DNA of 64,000 nt from Anisakis pegreffii (GCA_035041965.1 JAPYMA010001327.1:18140-82139), one strand, 5' to 3'. Numbered from the stretch's first letter, positions 29,201-44,200 are shown. Numbers and translations: made by a program. The notes: generated by a model from the letters alone, not told the origin.

Positions 29201-32200
29201 ACTATTTCTCTACGGCGTAGCGACCTAGATGAGTACAAGAACTTCGAATCGCGGGTAAAGGAACGTGCTGAAAAGAAATACAATTATTCTGCCAAAACAG
29301 GCAAAGAATATGAAGTGAGCAACATTTGCGTTCAATTGCTTGTATGCTCTGCTCTCTGCTTTTTAGTAGACAAGTTTAATGGTTTCTTTATTCAGTGGCT
29401 ATTATTTTTATTTCTTTATTAATTTGAAACCTACATGTTATAACAGTAATTATGTGATAAGAAATGGTACCTTTAAACTTCACTCGTTATCGTTCAGTGG
29501 CTAGTGACAGTTGGTGATAGTATATGAAAGCAGCGTTTCACAAGCAGTAGCATGATTTTATGTTTTTAGATGAATAACTTCATCAGTGCGTTCTACGATG
29601 CAGTCTTACTTTATGCAATTGCACTCAACGAGACAATAACCGAAGGGCTTGATCCACGTAATGGACGCAACATCACAAGTAAAATGTGGAGCAGAACTTT
29701 CGTCGGTATATATATTCACATCTTTCGATCGGTGGTCAACTCATCCAGATTCTCAGAAATGCGTTCATTCGAAATGCAAAATATTTCTTGTTCTCAATCG
29801 AAGTTAAGCCGATGCAAAGACTGAGAGACTAATTAATACATATTGTGGCATTTTGTCATTTGTTGTTCGTTAATTACATCATTATCAAAGTTATTATTTG
29901 GTATTCGACATTCTGTGACTTGAGGAGTTTATCGGCATTTTTATTCCTTCAGGTATTACGGGTAATGTTTCAATCGACGAAAATGGAGATCGTTATTCAG
30001 ATTACTCATTACTTGATCTTGATCCCTCTCAGGAGAAATTCGTTGTAAGTTTCAATTAATTTAAACAGAATTGTTTCTTTTGATCCCATCTACCTTTCTT
30101 CCGAACAACAAGGACAATTAAAATTGGTTGAAATGCCTTGCATTATGAAATCGTATTCCTAATCGGAAATTTTAAAATCAGAGATGTTTTGCATAACTCA
30201 TTATTTCTGCTCAGAGACACATCTTTACTGTTAAAAAGTTATTAGAGCCATACAAAGTTGTTATGTTGCAGGAAGTGGCTTATTATTCAGGCGCTTCTAA
30301 CGAATTAAAGCAAGTGACTGAATTCCATTGGGTTGGCGGTAGTCCTCCTAAAGACTCACCAATATGCGGATGGGATCATTCGAAATGTCCGGAGGGATAT
30401 CCTGTTTATGTTTACCTTTTGCTCGGATCGTTTATGTTCATCTTCGTTTTAATGTGTGGATTTATTTATTTTTGGAGGTAACTTTTTCAGTGTTTTCTTT
30501 CCAGTTTTATCTTTTTTCAGTCGCCACATTTAAGGTTGGGTATAAGAAAGGCAGCGTTTGCTGAATGGTGTGTCAAATATAGTTATTTGTTAGATGGTGA
30601 CCTTTTTATTAGAGCTCGTTCATTTGATGTTCATTGCCTGCGAAATGATTTCAGAGCAAACCTCAAATGCTAAATGAAATCGTTCAGCCATTCCATTAAA
30701 ATTAGTTATAGAATCTCTAGCATTTATCTGTGCGATGATGATTCGTTTCATTTATTTCAAATTCGTTGAGAATATGAATAAGTCCAAATTCCATTTTTTT
30801 AAATGAAGCACATCAGTGCACACTGCAAACGAGAAAATGATTACTTATTGTTAGCTGGAAAAGATTGTGCTTGTCAGTTTGCATCAGAAATGATAATGAT
30901 TATGTCACATTGGAGGCGGTATCGATTAGAAGCGGAGTTAGCTGCAATGTCTTGGAAAATCCGCTGGGAGGATTTAAATGGTGATGAAAACAGAAAAGAG
31001 AAGAAGAAGAATAAACGATCTAGAAAAGTGCACGGTTATCAATACGAATCTGAAGCGCTGCTCAGGTCTAATAGTAGGAGTTCGCTGGCCAGTGATAAGG
31101 TCAGTTCACTCTGCTTTCTTCTGCAAACCGTTCAGCTTTTATTGTTGAAAAAATCGTGCATTGGTCCCTGCATATATTGCCTTCTCAAAGTGATAATCGC
31201 ACTTTCAATTGATGAATTGCTGTAATAGATTTGTTCAGTTGCTCGTTAGTAGTGAAACTTGTTATCGGCAGTGATCACTGATGAGTTTTTGACGGTGACA
31301 ACTCGTCATTGTCGTGAAACCACTTCAAAATTTCTTTTTCTTATATTCAAAACATGCGTGCCATGGTCTCTAGCTGTAAGAGCAGCCAGAAAAGTAGTGT
31401 GAAGTTTTTTACAATTCCCTTCATGCACTTGCCTATCTCTTCGCATTAGTCGAAGAATGCTGGTGATTTTAGGCCAATAGCTTTCAAGCTTTCGCTCCCT
31501 TTTGACCGTATGGCAGACCGCAGTTCCCTCTCTCCAACGCTTCATTATTCTACTTATTCTCTGATAATCTATTACTGCTTAGTGACAAGTCAAAATGAAA
31601 TCAAGGAATTCAAAAAGTTTGCTATTGAAGTTGTAAGAAAGAAATCATTTGTTTGTGGTCGAGCAAGAATTCTGACCCCCCTCCCTTAATGTAGTAAACG
31701 CCACATGTTCACTTCAAGGAGTGTGTATTCCTTGACGGGATCGTTAGAGGAGAGCAAAGCCAACTATATATTCAACTGCGTTTCAGCGCAACCATTTAAT
31801 GAGTTAGGGGTGATCCATACATGGCGTTCGTAGGGAGACGCCAAGTGTGAACGAGCACGAATGGTAAAAAAAGAGGTTTTGGAAAAGCTGTAAATTCGTA
31901 TACATTTTATGAGAAGATAATGAAATGGGGGTGAAAAAATCCCAAAGAACACTATTCTCTGATTCAACTTGATATTTGTAACTCATCACAATTAAACTAT
32001 TGTTAGGGTAGTTTTTATTAAACGATTAAATTAAACTCACAATTTTTATTAAACATAGTTAAACTTTTTTCAACTCACAGTTAAACTATCGCAGGTTTTT
32101 CTGCATGATTAATTGCCCACATCTTGTTCTGCCTTGATGTCATGCCATCTGAAATATACGGTGTTCTGATCAAGCCACGAAAAATCCTAGGTGGGACTGA

Positions 32201-35200
32201 TTTTTTCGATGAAATTCGGCATGAAGACGAGTCCGATTTGTAGAAAGATTGGGGCGAAAGTGACGTGAACAAATGAATGTTAATCCCAAGTGTGATGAAG
32301 AAGTCATGAAAATGATTGTAGACAAGGAAAAAGTCGATCAGCTCCGAAGCCATCATCACAGTTCGGTAGCTGTTGGGAGTAAACCAGTTTCATTATCGGT
32401 GATGCAGTCCACGATGCTTGTGATTACTCAGTTCTTTGTAAAAATTTCGAGTCAAGCGACCTATCTGTTTCTTGAGTGTCAAAAGCCTTTTGATAACGCG
32501 CAGAGCTTTCGGCATTCAAAGAAAGAGGCTTGCTCGATTTCGGATTTTTGCACAGAATTATTCTAGCGTAATAGTATGAGATTCTGCCATTCCGTATTAT
32601 AACTGAAGTGGCTCTGGGCGATCAGTAACTGTCTTATATAATCACTTACATCTTCTACAAGTTCCTGAATCGCAGAGAAGGATTTCGTGCTGATCGATGT
32701 TAGTGATTTTCCTAATCGTCGGTCATTTAGTGATCTTATAGTTATGTTTGACTGCAGGCAGTCCGTCTGCGATTGTTGTTGGAGCATTTTCACAAAAATT
32801 TTTTCACGGCACAAGATTTGTAAATGTTGTTTTTCAATGCAGTTTCAAAAAAAGCCCACTCTTCAACACGTAACTTTCTCATATTGAAGGAAGTGTTGTG
32901 TTTCCAGTATCATGTGGTAACAAGGTAGATCAAGCAACGAAAATTTCCCTTCAGGAGCAGGGTTACTGCTCTAAAAGTGTGTATGCCTATTCATTAATAA
33001 ATATGCTCAGTTGCGGAATATTTCCCACGAACTTTTTGATTCACTCACGAATTAAGGAGTAATCCAATAAAGAAATGAAATAGGCCTTCAAATCAGTAAA
33101 TAATCCATCAGTTTCCATGGACACAATCCGTTACAGATCTTCTCATCTTTAGATATCTTTTACTCAATTTTTCTTAATGAATTTCTTCTCTCCTATCTCA
33201 CTTTTCGCCCTGTTGTTTTATGAATTTTACCAACTAATGTGAACTACTTAAAACGATCATTCAACTGCAAATTGTCGAGTAACAGTTTTCTTTCCCTTGA
33301 AAGATGTTGGCTACGGATTTCAGTGGGAATGGCCAGCAACGAAAGATATTTGTTTGGTCAGGGGGAAAAACTTTCATCACTGCTGACATATAACGACTTC
33401 GCGTATGTCTCCAGTAGACTACGAATAACGCGGGCATTACTCTTATTCGTAATAAACTATCTAAGTAATATAGCAGTGATGCCTAATCGAAAAAATTCAC
33501 TCCGCATTCTTTGAAATTTCAGCTGTGGAGAATTTGGGCTCCGACTCCGCATTTTTTGAAACTTTGGCTTCGGCTGTAGCTCAGAAATTCCCTCTGCTCC
33601 GTTCTATTTCCGGAGCAATCCGGACTTTAAGAAAAAAGAGTTCGGGCTCCAATTCCAACTCAGGGCTCCAGCTCCAGCTTCGCATTTTTCAATTTTTGGA
33701 CCCAGTTCCACTCTGGCTTTGTGTTTTCAAAATTCCAGCTCCGGCTCAGTGACCGTATTTTTGAAATTTTCGGCTACGGCTCCGGCTCCAGTCATCCGTT
33801 TTTCAATTTTCGGCTTCATCTTCAACTCCGGCTTTGCATTTTTTTAAAGCTTCGCCTCCAGCTCTAGATCCGAAGTTTGCCATGTTCCGCTCCGGCTCCG
33901 AAGCAAGTTGAATCCGGGAAAAACTATCATGCCGTTCCCAGTTCCGGCTACTGAATGTTGCTATGATGTTTTTAAAGGGAGCCAAAAAATTTATTTGTTC
34001 CTGGAGCTTAGGCATCATTGGTTGCAAGTTAAAGACGTTTTAGAAACGCTGTTCTAATTGACTAATTCTTGTACCACTGGCTGCTTCGCTATTAGTTTTC
34101 CTTTTCTTTGTCTCACTGTTAATTTCGTTATTATTGAATGAAATTTTAGCACTAAAATTGCAATTTATGACGAGTCGCATATCAGATATATTTCTAATAC
34201 ATCGTTTATAGCTGTCGTGCATTTTCTGTTCTTTAGTTTATAATGGACAATGATCTACTGGACTGCACTGATCATAAGCCACATTGGCTGGAGATAGATT
34301 TTTATGCATTAAAATCGTCGTACGAATTATTCATTGTTTCATATAATAGGGTAATTTTTTAATTTTTATTTTGTAAAACCTTCGAAAATTTTTTTTTCTC
34401 TATTATTTTCTTTTGAGCGTAATTCACTTCGCCTAAAAGTTAGAAAATTGCACGTATAGCTTTAAGACTGTTATGTGTTGAAGTAAATTTTGTCGTATAG
34501 GCTTTCTTGTTGACGTGTGTTCGCATCAAAAGAAAGCTCATAGGATTATCCTACAAATTTAGGCGTAATAAAATCACTGGATTATGCAGAAGAGACAGTT
34601 CATTCACTTCTGGTAACTGCTTTCGAATAAAAGGAGAATTCAGAAATGAGATCTTATCAAGAGAGTACTCAAAGTGGAGCTTTTGCGGCATGCTATTTTC
34701 GCAACTGTCTGTCACTTCGCATCATGTACTGTGTGTAGTCATCAGGTCCCCCTCACCGTCTGCTACCCATTTTTCTTATATTTTATGCTAGTATGGTTGT
34801 TTTACCATTTAAAGTACTTGAGGCTTTTGTGTACTTTTCTTCAGAAAGGGTGGAGTGTAGGCAAGGAAATTGGGCATGAGTGAAGAAAAGTCAAACTGCA
34901 CGTTCAAGATTTGGGGGTGTATAACGTAAATGTAAGGAATGTAATGAAAATTGGAGCAAATCTTACTTTTATGGTTTGGCAAAATTACTAGTAATTGATT
35001 AATTTCACGTTAATTAATGAAAATACTTCCTATTGCTAATCACTTTTGATTCTCTACGAAATATGCGTGAATAATGGTTAACTTTTCTTCAACATTCGTG
35101 CAAGTAAACATCTGAGAAATTTTGAATATAATAGTCGGGTTGGATTGAAGCGCTAAACTCTCACCAAGGGTAAAGTATATGTGCTTTTGTAAACGGAAAT

Positions 35201-38200
35201 TATAGTGACCTTAAAGTGTGCTTTAAGAAAAGAGTACGGGTGAAGTGAATTTCAGTGAATGCGGTCAAGGTAAAGTGAAGTTAGATTGTACTCAAAATTC
35301 CCTGGTAAATCTGCAATGTTGGTTGCTAGATTGAGTTTTTTAATGTCGGATTGAGTTTTTTTTTTTAATGCGGTCAATGGTTGAGTTGGAGAGAAGTGAG
35401 ATAAAAGCATGGCGTGTAGGAGAAGTATATGAGCAAGGAAGATTGGGATAATTGCAGTTCCTTTGCGCGGTAATCAGTGATTAGTTATAACGCCTCATTG
35501 AGCCAAACAGAGACGAGTAAAATAAGTCAATGTGCATAACAAAATCACTCTGGAAAAATTCGTCGTCTATTTTATCTTCTCAATTCAGGAATTCTTGAAG
35601 TTTTCGAATGAAGGAAAAAATTAGCTTTGTTAAATGATCAACAGCAGCTTTCGAATTTGTAGAGTCCTCATTACCAGAATACTCACTAAAAATCCTGGAT
35701 CCTCAAAAAATTAAAACTATCCTCATCACCCTTCATTAGACATTAATGTATTTGTAATTAGTGATGGACATTAGTGCGCTAATAGCTGCTCTACTATTAA
35801 CGAAACTAATTTTTTAACTGGTTACTTTTACCTTGCACATTAAATGATTACTTTTTTGGAACACATTAATATTGTTATTTAACGAATATTGTTATTTAAC
35901 GCCACCGGTATACAATGATTGTCTTTTGTTAGCATTTAAACGCTTTACTTCTTTCAAAAGTCCAATAATCCATTGATCTTCGTCCTGAAGAGCATGTTAA
36001 TTTTGCTATCGGCAAGCTATTTCATAGTAGGGTTGGTCTCCGAGAACACAGGGCCCACGACCGTGCTCTCTACCCTCGGGATTCGGGATTACCTTGGCCC
36101 GATTTCGCTCCCAACTCAACCCTATTTCATAGTACAGTGCTATGCCACCAAATTCACCGTTCTCAAACTTTTCCGAACAGTTGAAAGTTTATTCATCAGC
36201 CTCATTGAACTCCAGGGTATCGCTTTCGTTCGCGCGGAAGTGTGTTTATCAAAAACATCAGTGTTTCAATATGGCTATGAAAATGGTCTCCGAGGTAATT
36301 TGGGTAGGTTGACGGAGATGAGTGGACCGAAAAAAACCAATTATGTACGAGTGATTCTCACGCTTCGTGTTTCTTTTGGCCATACAAAAACTGCCACAGC
36401 TAATTTCTCCACCTTTAGGGTATACTTTTGGTGGAAATCACTCGTTAATGAGGTGAGCTAGAAAAATGGTCAGCGAGTTAACGCATGAACAGAAAAAATC
36501 GCCTTTGTTCGCAGTAAAATAGAGATGAGTGCGTTAATGTCCATCGCTGATCTGCACCAACGGTTTGCGGATAACGCAAAACTCAGAAAACCACGAGGGA
36601 AGTTAAGCGGGGTGAATTTCTTACGCATCCATAGGAAGTTATGATGTAACATTACACTTTTCTTGTCGTACAGAGATGAGGGAGTGTTGAAATCCGAAAA
36701 AGTACGACGCTAACTTTCCAAATGCAAACAAACAAACATACAAAGATCCTTAAGAGCAGTACGCATAAACGAGCAGAAATGAACACACAAATGTAACGGA
36801 AAGTTGTTAATGGCTAATCCAAACACTATCTTGGAGGATACGTGGTAAGCACTGCGAGGGATATACATCGACCATGAGATCCCTTTTCTCCATACTTTTT
36901 TTCATGAAATGTATGAATCGCGCTCCAAAAAGATCATTTTGAACATCGAATTCTTTTTGCTATTCACACTTGAATTTTTGATCCAGTGTGATCACCTCCG
37001 AGGAAGTATCTGAGGATCCTGATTTCGAGGATTCAACGTTCTTTCCGGGTGGTTCCCGGACGCTTTTGTAAAAGTTGAGAGAGGTGAACGTCGGAGAGAA
37101 ATTTCCAGTCGAGTATTCCAAAAGTGCCACATGTTTGAAAAAGTCAGAGGCAAAAGTCCAAGGATCTCATCGAATTGTGGTACTACAGTGGGTTAAACTG
37201 TGTATCATAACGTCGTTCTTTCATGCGCTTCACTCATTATGGATTGTGCTATGCACTTCATTCCAAAATTCTGTGACGTTAATTTGGTGTTTAACGAAGA
37301 TCAAAATAAATTGTTGTGAAAGTTTCGATCGCCTTTCTCATGAAACTGCCGTCATACAGGAGTCCGTTAAAGCGTTTGAACACATTCGATGTAACTTCAA
37401 CGCGAATTTGACATGTCGACCAAAATTTTATTTTTGCTAATCTTCAAAGCCGTTCGTTTCGATCCCATACGATATCCGTTGAACTGATGCAAAATCTATG
37501 CACCAGCAGCGTTTATTTTTGAGACACCCTTCAATACAATGTTAGGAACCTCTGAATAAAGTCTGTCTGCAGCTTGACGACGACGATCATGAACTAACTT
37601 ATCTTCAAATGCGATTGGTAGGTGTTTTGCATTTCGTTTTCGTATTGCTCTTTCCTCTTTCTGTTGAGTGTAGGTGTTCGTGAGTGACTCCTCGCTTCTT
37701 TTATGCACCTTTAGAATGCGTGAAGCCAATTATTGGCTACGTGTTCGACAAACATGATCACATTTCAAAACTGTGTACTAGTGTTCGTTGGGAAGCAAGT
37801 TTTGGCCCGGGAGGGGACCCCGTCCGAGAGCAAAGTGACCATGGGGGATTCCGTCAAACAGTCGGGGACCAGATTGGCCAGGGGAGTCTTCACGGGAAGG
37901 AATTGGTCCGGGGGGACACCCTAATAAAAGTGTCGGGGAGCAAAACTCTTGCGAGGGGGAGGGGGGGGGGAGAGGAAGAAGCAATTCAACGCATTTTTGG
38001 AGAAAAGTTCTCCGCTCGATGTTCACTGCAGAGAGGAGAGCGAAACTTGATTCAATAACAATGTGCTGCCAATTATGACTTACAATGAAAACTGGAATCT
38101 GGGAACGCTCGGACGCACCTGATCAAAATGCCCGTTGAACTGATAAAGAATCAGCATCAGCAGTGTGTCGTTTATTTTTGAGATACCTTCCAAATAAATG

Positions 38201-41200
38201 ACGACATATCAACCTCTATGGCAATGAATAGTCTTCTACAGCTTGACGACGACCAGCCGTTCGGTTCGAAAAATTTTTGGTTCATTACCGCTACATCTGC
38301 AAATATACACTCGTTTTGAATTCTCAAGCAGTGTTCGTCGTGGAACACTGGGAGCGGTCATTCCCTGACGGGGTTCACCTCGCGCAATTTGCTCCCCGGC
38401 TTCTTTGCGGAGACCCCCCTCCCCCTACAATTTACTCCCCGCGGGAACCCCCCCGTTCATTTTTCTCTCCGCGGGGTCTCCCCTTCGTGCGAAAAACTGC
38501 TCCCCGGCGAACACTATTCTCAAGTATGCCTGCAAGCATAAGATTCCCTTGTTGTGGATCCATAACTACCCGTCAATTAGCCCAGCAATATTCACCAACC
38601 CAGTTTTAGCGATTTCTACCAATACTGGAGCACTGGGGACTCTCCCGTTGACGGGTTTGGAACAGTCCGTTGCTCCTTCGGAATTGAGAATCCCTACAAA
38701 TTTATTTCTTCCGCTGAATATCATTACGGTGAATACAAGTGCTTTTACAAGGACTTTTCTGCACTGGGCTGTCGTATGCACGGTACACCTAATTGCATTT
38801 CTGAATTTCCAACGAACACTACTCTGTACTGTTTCTCTATAAACGGTAAAACAATGGGAAAATATATTATATACACAGTGGCTGAGCATTAAAAGGGGGC
38901 CGCCGATAGGTCTGTTCCAGTGGTACTCAGCCATTCTCCTCCCTCCCGAACCCCTTAAAAAATTTCAAGATGTCCTCGTACTCTCTATAACAATAGTTAA
39001 AATGACTTCGCACCCCTCACGACATCCACTCTGTATCTCTCATCCACTCCAAATAAACTCCACATACAGTGAGTATCTGGGGTTTAGATAACTGCGTACC
39101 ATCAGTATGCATTCTGGTGTTTTCAAAAATATATGTTAAAGGCCACCTTCGCTTGCTTTACTCACATGTGTGCGTTAAACTCCGGCCTCGCCTTCTTCTA
39201 TGCATAAAAAATAAAACCTTATTTCACACCCTTTGGGGATGCGAGCACCCTTGGTTGAGAAACCCTGGTCTATTTGAATGACATTGACTCAACATTTCAT
39301 TTGTTGCAGCCATATTCCTTGTGAAGACTAGGCATCGCTCCATTTTAAGCCTTAACCCATGTCATCGTACGAGCCTCAGCCTAATCAACGATCAGTGCTT
39401 ACGGTGAACAAATAGGTTAATACCGCACTTAGACCTATCCACCCTAGTCACACTTGGTCTTGTTTGCTCCTTTTCCTCCGTCCAGCTGTGCTGAACAGAA
39501 GTACAAGGATTGATCTAATTGTTGAAAATGATATACAAACGATTCCAACTCATTTTGGAGAAGACTGTTACATTTAAAGCAGCGCCCGGTTATGCTTCTT
39601 CCTTTTGTTTCATACATATTGCATCAGCCTGTGTATTCCGCTGAATGTGATTTCATGCTTACGCTGGCTGCATGCAGTCTTGAAAAAGCGCTCGATTCAT
39701 CAGCTGTATGAGCATGCGTGAGTGTTGTTTATTGTAAACTGGCAAAATATCCTGACTGAAGTGCTTCACTTGTGCGGTATTTTTGCGTTGTTAAATGTCG
39801 CTATCATAAACGCAACCACTCTTCATCATGTTATAAATAAAGGGGTAGATCGTAAATTATCAACGACTTCTTGGTCGTAGATTTCCCTATCAATGGATTA
39901 ATTTTCCGATTTTATTCTGATTTGTCACGAAAAAGTAGTAGTTTATGTAAAGAAGAAAGAATTACTGTCACATAGATTATTCGAGAGGGAATGATGGTCT
40001 CACGTATGACTAAAGTGATAGAGCATGAGAACCGCTAGCACAAACAGAAGTGAATGTTGTTTCAGCCGTAGTTGAGAAGAACTAATTCGTCGTTATGCAC
40101 TGTTTAATATTCCAATAGTTGTATCATTTAATCATTAGGGTCAAGTTTTTGATGGCGTATTAGCTCGCAGTGACTGATGATTTTCCACTCACAAGAAATA
40201 ACCGTGACTGGTCAATCTGTCTAAAGACATTTAGCCCAACGGTAGTTTGCCTAAAGACACATTGTCCAACTGACAGTTTGCCTAACGGACAGTTTGCCTA
40301 ACTTACGGTTTTTCAATGGATATTTCGCGTAATGGGCAAACTGTTCCTTAGGCAAAATGTCCGTTAGGCTTGAGATATTATCACACTTTCCATCCTGAGC
40401 AAACTTCACGTGCCGTCGCCGTAACCTAAGTTTGAACCCAATCTTAGTCTAAAACTTAGTCTTCACCTAAGCTCAAGTCTAAACCTCAGCATAAATGGAC
40501 GAGCACTGTTCAGTCCTTTAACTATTTGTGCTCTATGGTTCTAAATAGGTTGATAGTGTGGAACCACTTGGTAGAAGGTTGCATAACGCTTTAAAATGGC
40601 CCCTTGTTCATTGAACAACGCTTAGTTTACATCAGTGTTTTCTGATCTTTTTGTCAGCCAATGCCCCTATCAGACAAAACTTTTTTGCTAGCATCTCCCC
40701 GTGAAAAGTCGTACTGAAATCATCTTCCTCTGGATGTGAAAGCTCTAAAGACGGTAGACGACAGTTTAATAATAATGACGACAGCAGTGTTGGTAGTAGC
40801 GATATTAATAATGATCTCAGATGTCACACTGAAGTCATCTTTCATAGAAAGACAACGTCTGTTTTTTTTTAATTCTGGTATTGGCAACAGTGTCAGTGAT
40901 CGTAATAATGATATCAATAATGATTTCGAATATCATCGTTTAAGAAAATAGTTCAAAGAAAGCAGTCATTATCATAACAAAAACTAATGATTTCGATTAT
41001 TCTGCTGAAGTCACTTTTTAAAAGAGCGCAAAGTTTACAAAGAAAATATCAGTTTTCATAATAATTGTAATATCAGTAATGATGAAAGATATTGTTTTAA
41101 ATGTCATTGTACCAAGAAATGCTTGTACTTTTTGTGCTGTACAGTTCGGAATTTTACAGAAATGAAGAGTGCAGAGTACAGCACGGTATACTGAACTTTT

Positions 41201-44200
41201 CAAAACACCTCACAGGGTAGAGCGATGTCCCAGTTTCAAAACGTGCAGAATTCATAGAAAAATACTATTTGTACTAATTGTAAGCGAAATTTGTTATTGT
41301 AGTTCGCGCAAGATTAAGATACATATTTGAGTTAAGAATTAACCGCATTTTTCCCATGCAGGTTTGACACTCAGTCTTTGCACTTGATTGCTTATAATTA
41401 ATATTATTGCGCGTCTTCAGGGTAAGCTTGTACTCGGTTTGATCAATTTTAACATTCCTAGTGCAGTAAAAGTATACTGTGCCTTTTTTAAGGATACACT
41501 GCGGTACAGTGCATTTGTTTTTGGAGGATCGGCAGATTGTGTCACTTGTTTCTGGAAATTCGATGCAGTAAGGAATTGTCCCACCCACTTCTTGGAAAAA
41601 ATTGTGCTGGCACAGTACCATCACTGTTGATTGCTACTAAAGTAGAGTTTGAAAATGTCACGAAGGAATTTCGTGAGTAAACCCTACAATCATACTAATT
41701 ACTGAGTTAAAAAGTTGTTTAGTGATACTATATTTGTTAGAGCGGTAAAGGGTTCATGACTGAATATTCAATTGTTGTTATATGTTATACGGAAATGTTA
41801 TTGTTATACGGATTCGTTCAACTAGTTGCTCCTAATCAGTCAGCTGCTTCACCACAGTGAGTGTATAGCTGCCTAGGGCGTTCATTAACATCAGAGCCAA
41901 CGTTCGAACCACAGTGAGTGTGAGTGTATAGCTGCCTAGGGCGTTCATTAACATCAGAGCCAACCATGCTCTTTGATCTAACAGTGGACTGGAGCAACCA
42001 GATATATGTGCGGAAGGGGCTGCATGGTGTGAAGTCGTGACCGGTCAATCTGCCTAAAGACATTTAACCTAACGACAGTTTGCCTAAAGACACATTGCCG
42101 AACGGACATTTTGCCTAACTTACGGTTGCCCGGTCCAAATTGCTCGGTTGGAATCCAACCGTCGGAATTCCGACCGACATTGTCGGATTTTTCCGGCCGG
42201 CTGTCGGTCGGATCCCATCATTAGTGTGAAGTCATGGGGCAACAGGATGTGCGGTGCGCGATCACTGTGCAATTGAGAGAAAAATATTCTGTTACAAACA
42301 TTTGTGATAGAACTCGACCCTTCCGTTTTGAAAATGCAATCGCCTTCCTTGAAAAATATCAGGGATCGAGAAAACGGCGCGGGATGAGTCACATGGCTCA
42401 AAATTATAAGTTGAGTTGAGATACGTTTGGGTATCTGTTCAGAAATGTTCATCATTATTATTTTTTGTCACTGATCTTATTTAAATTTTTTCTTTCAATA
42501 TATCTCTTTACAGTAGATGGTGCTCGTAATCAGTTATCTTGTTGACGATCCCCAGTTCTGAGAATAGTTTTACGATCATACTTCGCATACCACTTCAGAA
42601 GAAAATATTTCTTTTTCCAGAGTTGCATCAAATGTCGCGCATAACATTTGAAAAACGGAAAAGTTCACATGACAAAACTCCTACTGATATTGGAATTATC
42701 AGGCATTTTTATTTGTGCACGGGTCACAACCTATTAAGTCGGTCGTGTCCTAATGCTGTCTCTTGTTTTCTTAGTGATGGACTTGCAGTATTTTATCGAG
42801 TATAATCCTTTGCTTTTATCCAACTATACTTGGGAGTGCGAAGTTCATTTTGACCCTGAAGAATCAGTCAGTTGATGAGGTTTGATAAAAGCAGGCATGT
42901 GAACAGCTGCTGTATTAAAAATTAATCGAGTCAAGGATGTTTCTTTCTTGATTACTCCACTTCCAACTTGGCATGCGTGTTTGAGTGTTCAAATGTTTTC
43001 TTTTTGTTTAAACGAAGTGGTGTCACTAAAGAAAGCCAATTTACATTGCAGCGGAGTTCGAGTTCGGGTGCTACTCGCAAGATATCGGCAATTATAGACC
43101 GTAAGTTCAGCATTTTCACGCGCAAAAAGTCAGCACCAACGCAAGAAAAGTCCCAGTCGATGAACAATCACAACCATATTACCGTATGTAATGTTTCTCT
43201 GCTCCTCTCTCTCATTACTTTACATCAACTAATTTTCCAACTGTGCAGATCAGCACTGGGCTGGGCACAGCAACTAGTGCATCACCACATAATAAATATA
43301 GTCGGATCGGTGGCAAGCGAAGAACGTATTCCGGTGCCACCAATCTAAAACGGACGCGATTCATCAGTCGGTGGCCACCAAGTCGTGCATCCATCAATGG
43401 CCATCGAACGATGAACCTTTATTGTCACTGCAGTATGCTCTGTTCGATGCTTTAGGTAACTGTTTCTCATAGGGGTTAAATTACCCCTGGGGTAAGTTGG
43501 GGGTGTCAGGAAGGTACTTTAACGCCACCGAGGAATTTTCAGACTGGTTTCCGTTTTGATTCTGACGCTGTGCGTGGAAATAACAAATACTTTTGGGAGG
43601 GAGGGGGTAATGACGACGTATTAGACCAACGAAGAGGTGATGGAGCTTCGAAGCGTAAGAAACACTGCTTCATCAGAAATAATGCGAGGTCGGTTACAAG
43701 TGAATTTGTGGGAACGACTGCCAGAACGTAATTCTATGTATTTCCCAGTTGGAGGGATGCAAAAGATGACAATGTGAAAATAGGTTAATTCACCCAATGA
43801 AATTTGGTCTAGTCTCATTTCGCCTGATGAAATTTGATCTAGTCTCATTTCGCCTAATGACATTTCGTCTGCTGGACGTTTCGCCTAGTGATTATAGAGG
43901 ATATGGAACGGCTAGGATTGAATGGTAGGCCTCTGACGACACCCAAGATTATCATCCTTATGCATTAACAAGTCCTCCGAGTCCTTAAACTCTATTTCGG
44001 GAGTAAGAAGTAATTTCAAGACAGTATGCATCGAAGGTAGGCTTGGCTTCACAGTATGTAAATCATCGTTGCGAAATACGATAATTTGAAAACCTCTGTT
44101 ATTATACAAACCTCCCTTACTATTAGTCCGCAGAGTTTCAGAAAGGGAACTCCTCCTAACGATTAGCCACAGCGTTACCAAAGGTTCGGCTGTGGCCAAG

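Larger units (their letters stand above)
31100..43051. other. Large intron (about 12 kb) crowded with repeats
   Basis: No exon in frame with the gene is convincing here. The interval holds the CTCCGG-rich repeat, a TIR element, MITE and hAT copies, two GCCTAA-type repeats and a tandem duplication, all listed separately. Lesser ORFs such as 33239-33514 and 37075-37440 have no recognisable content. Confidence 0.5.

Noticed and set aside
41274..41630. Overlapping ORFs of 116 and 80 codons on opposite strands
   Set aside because: No recognisable motifs, and opposite frames open together, which is typical of chance.
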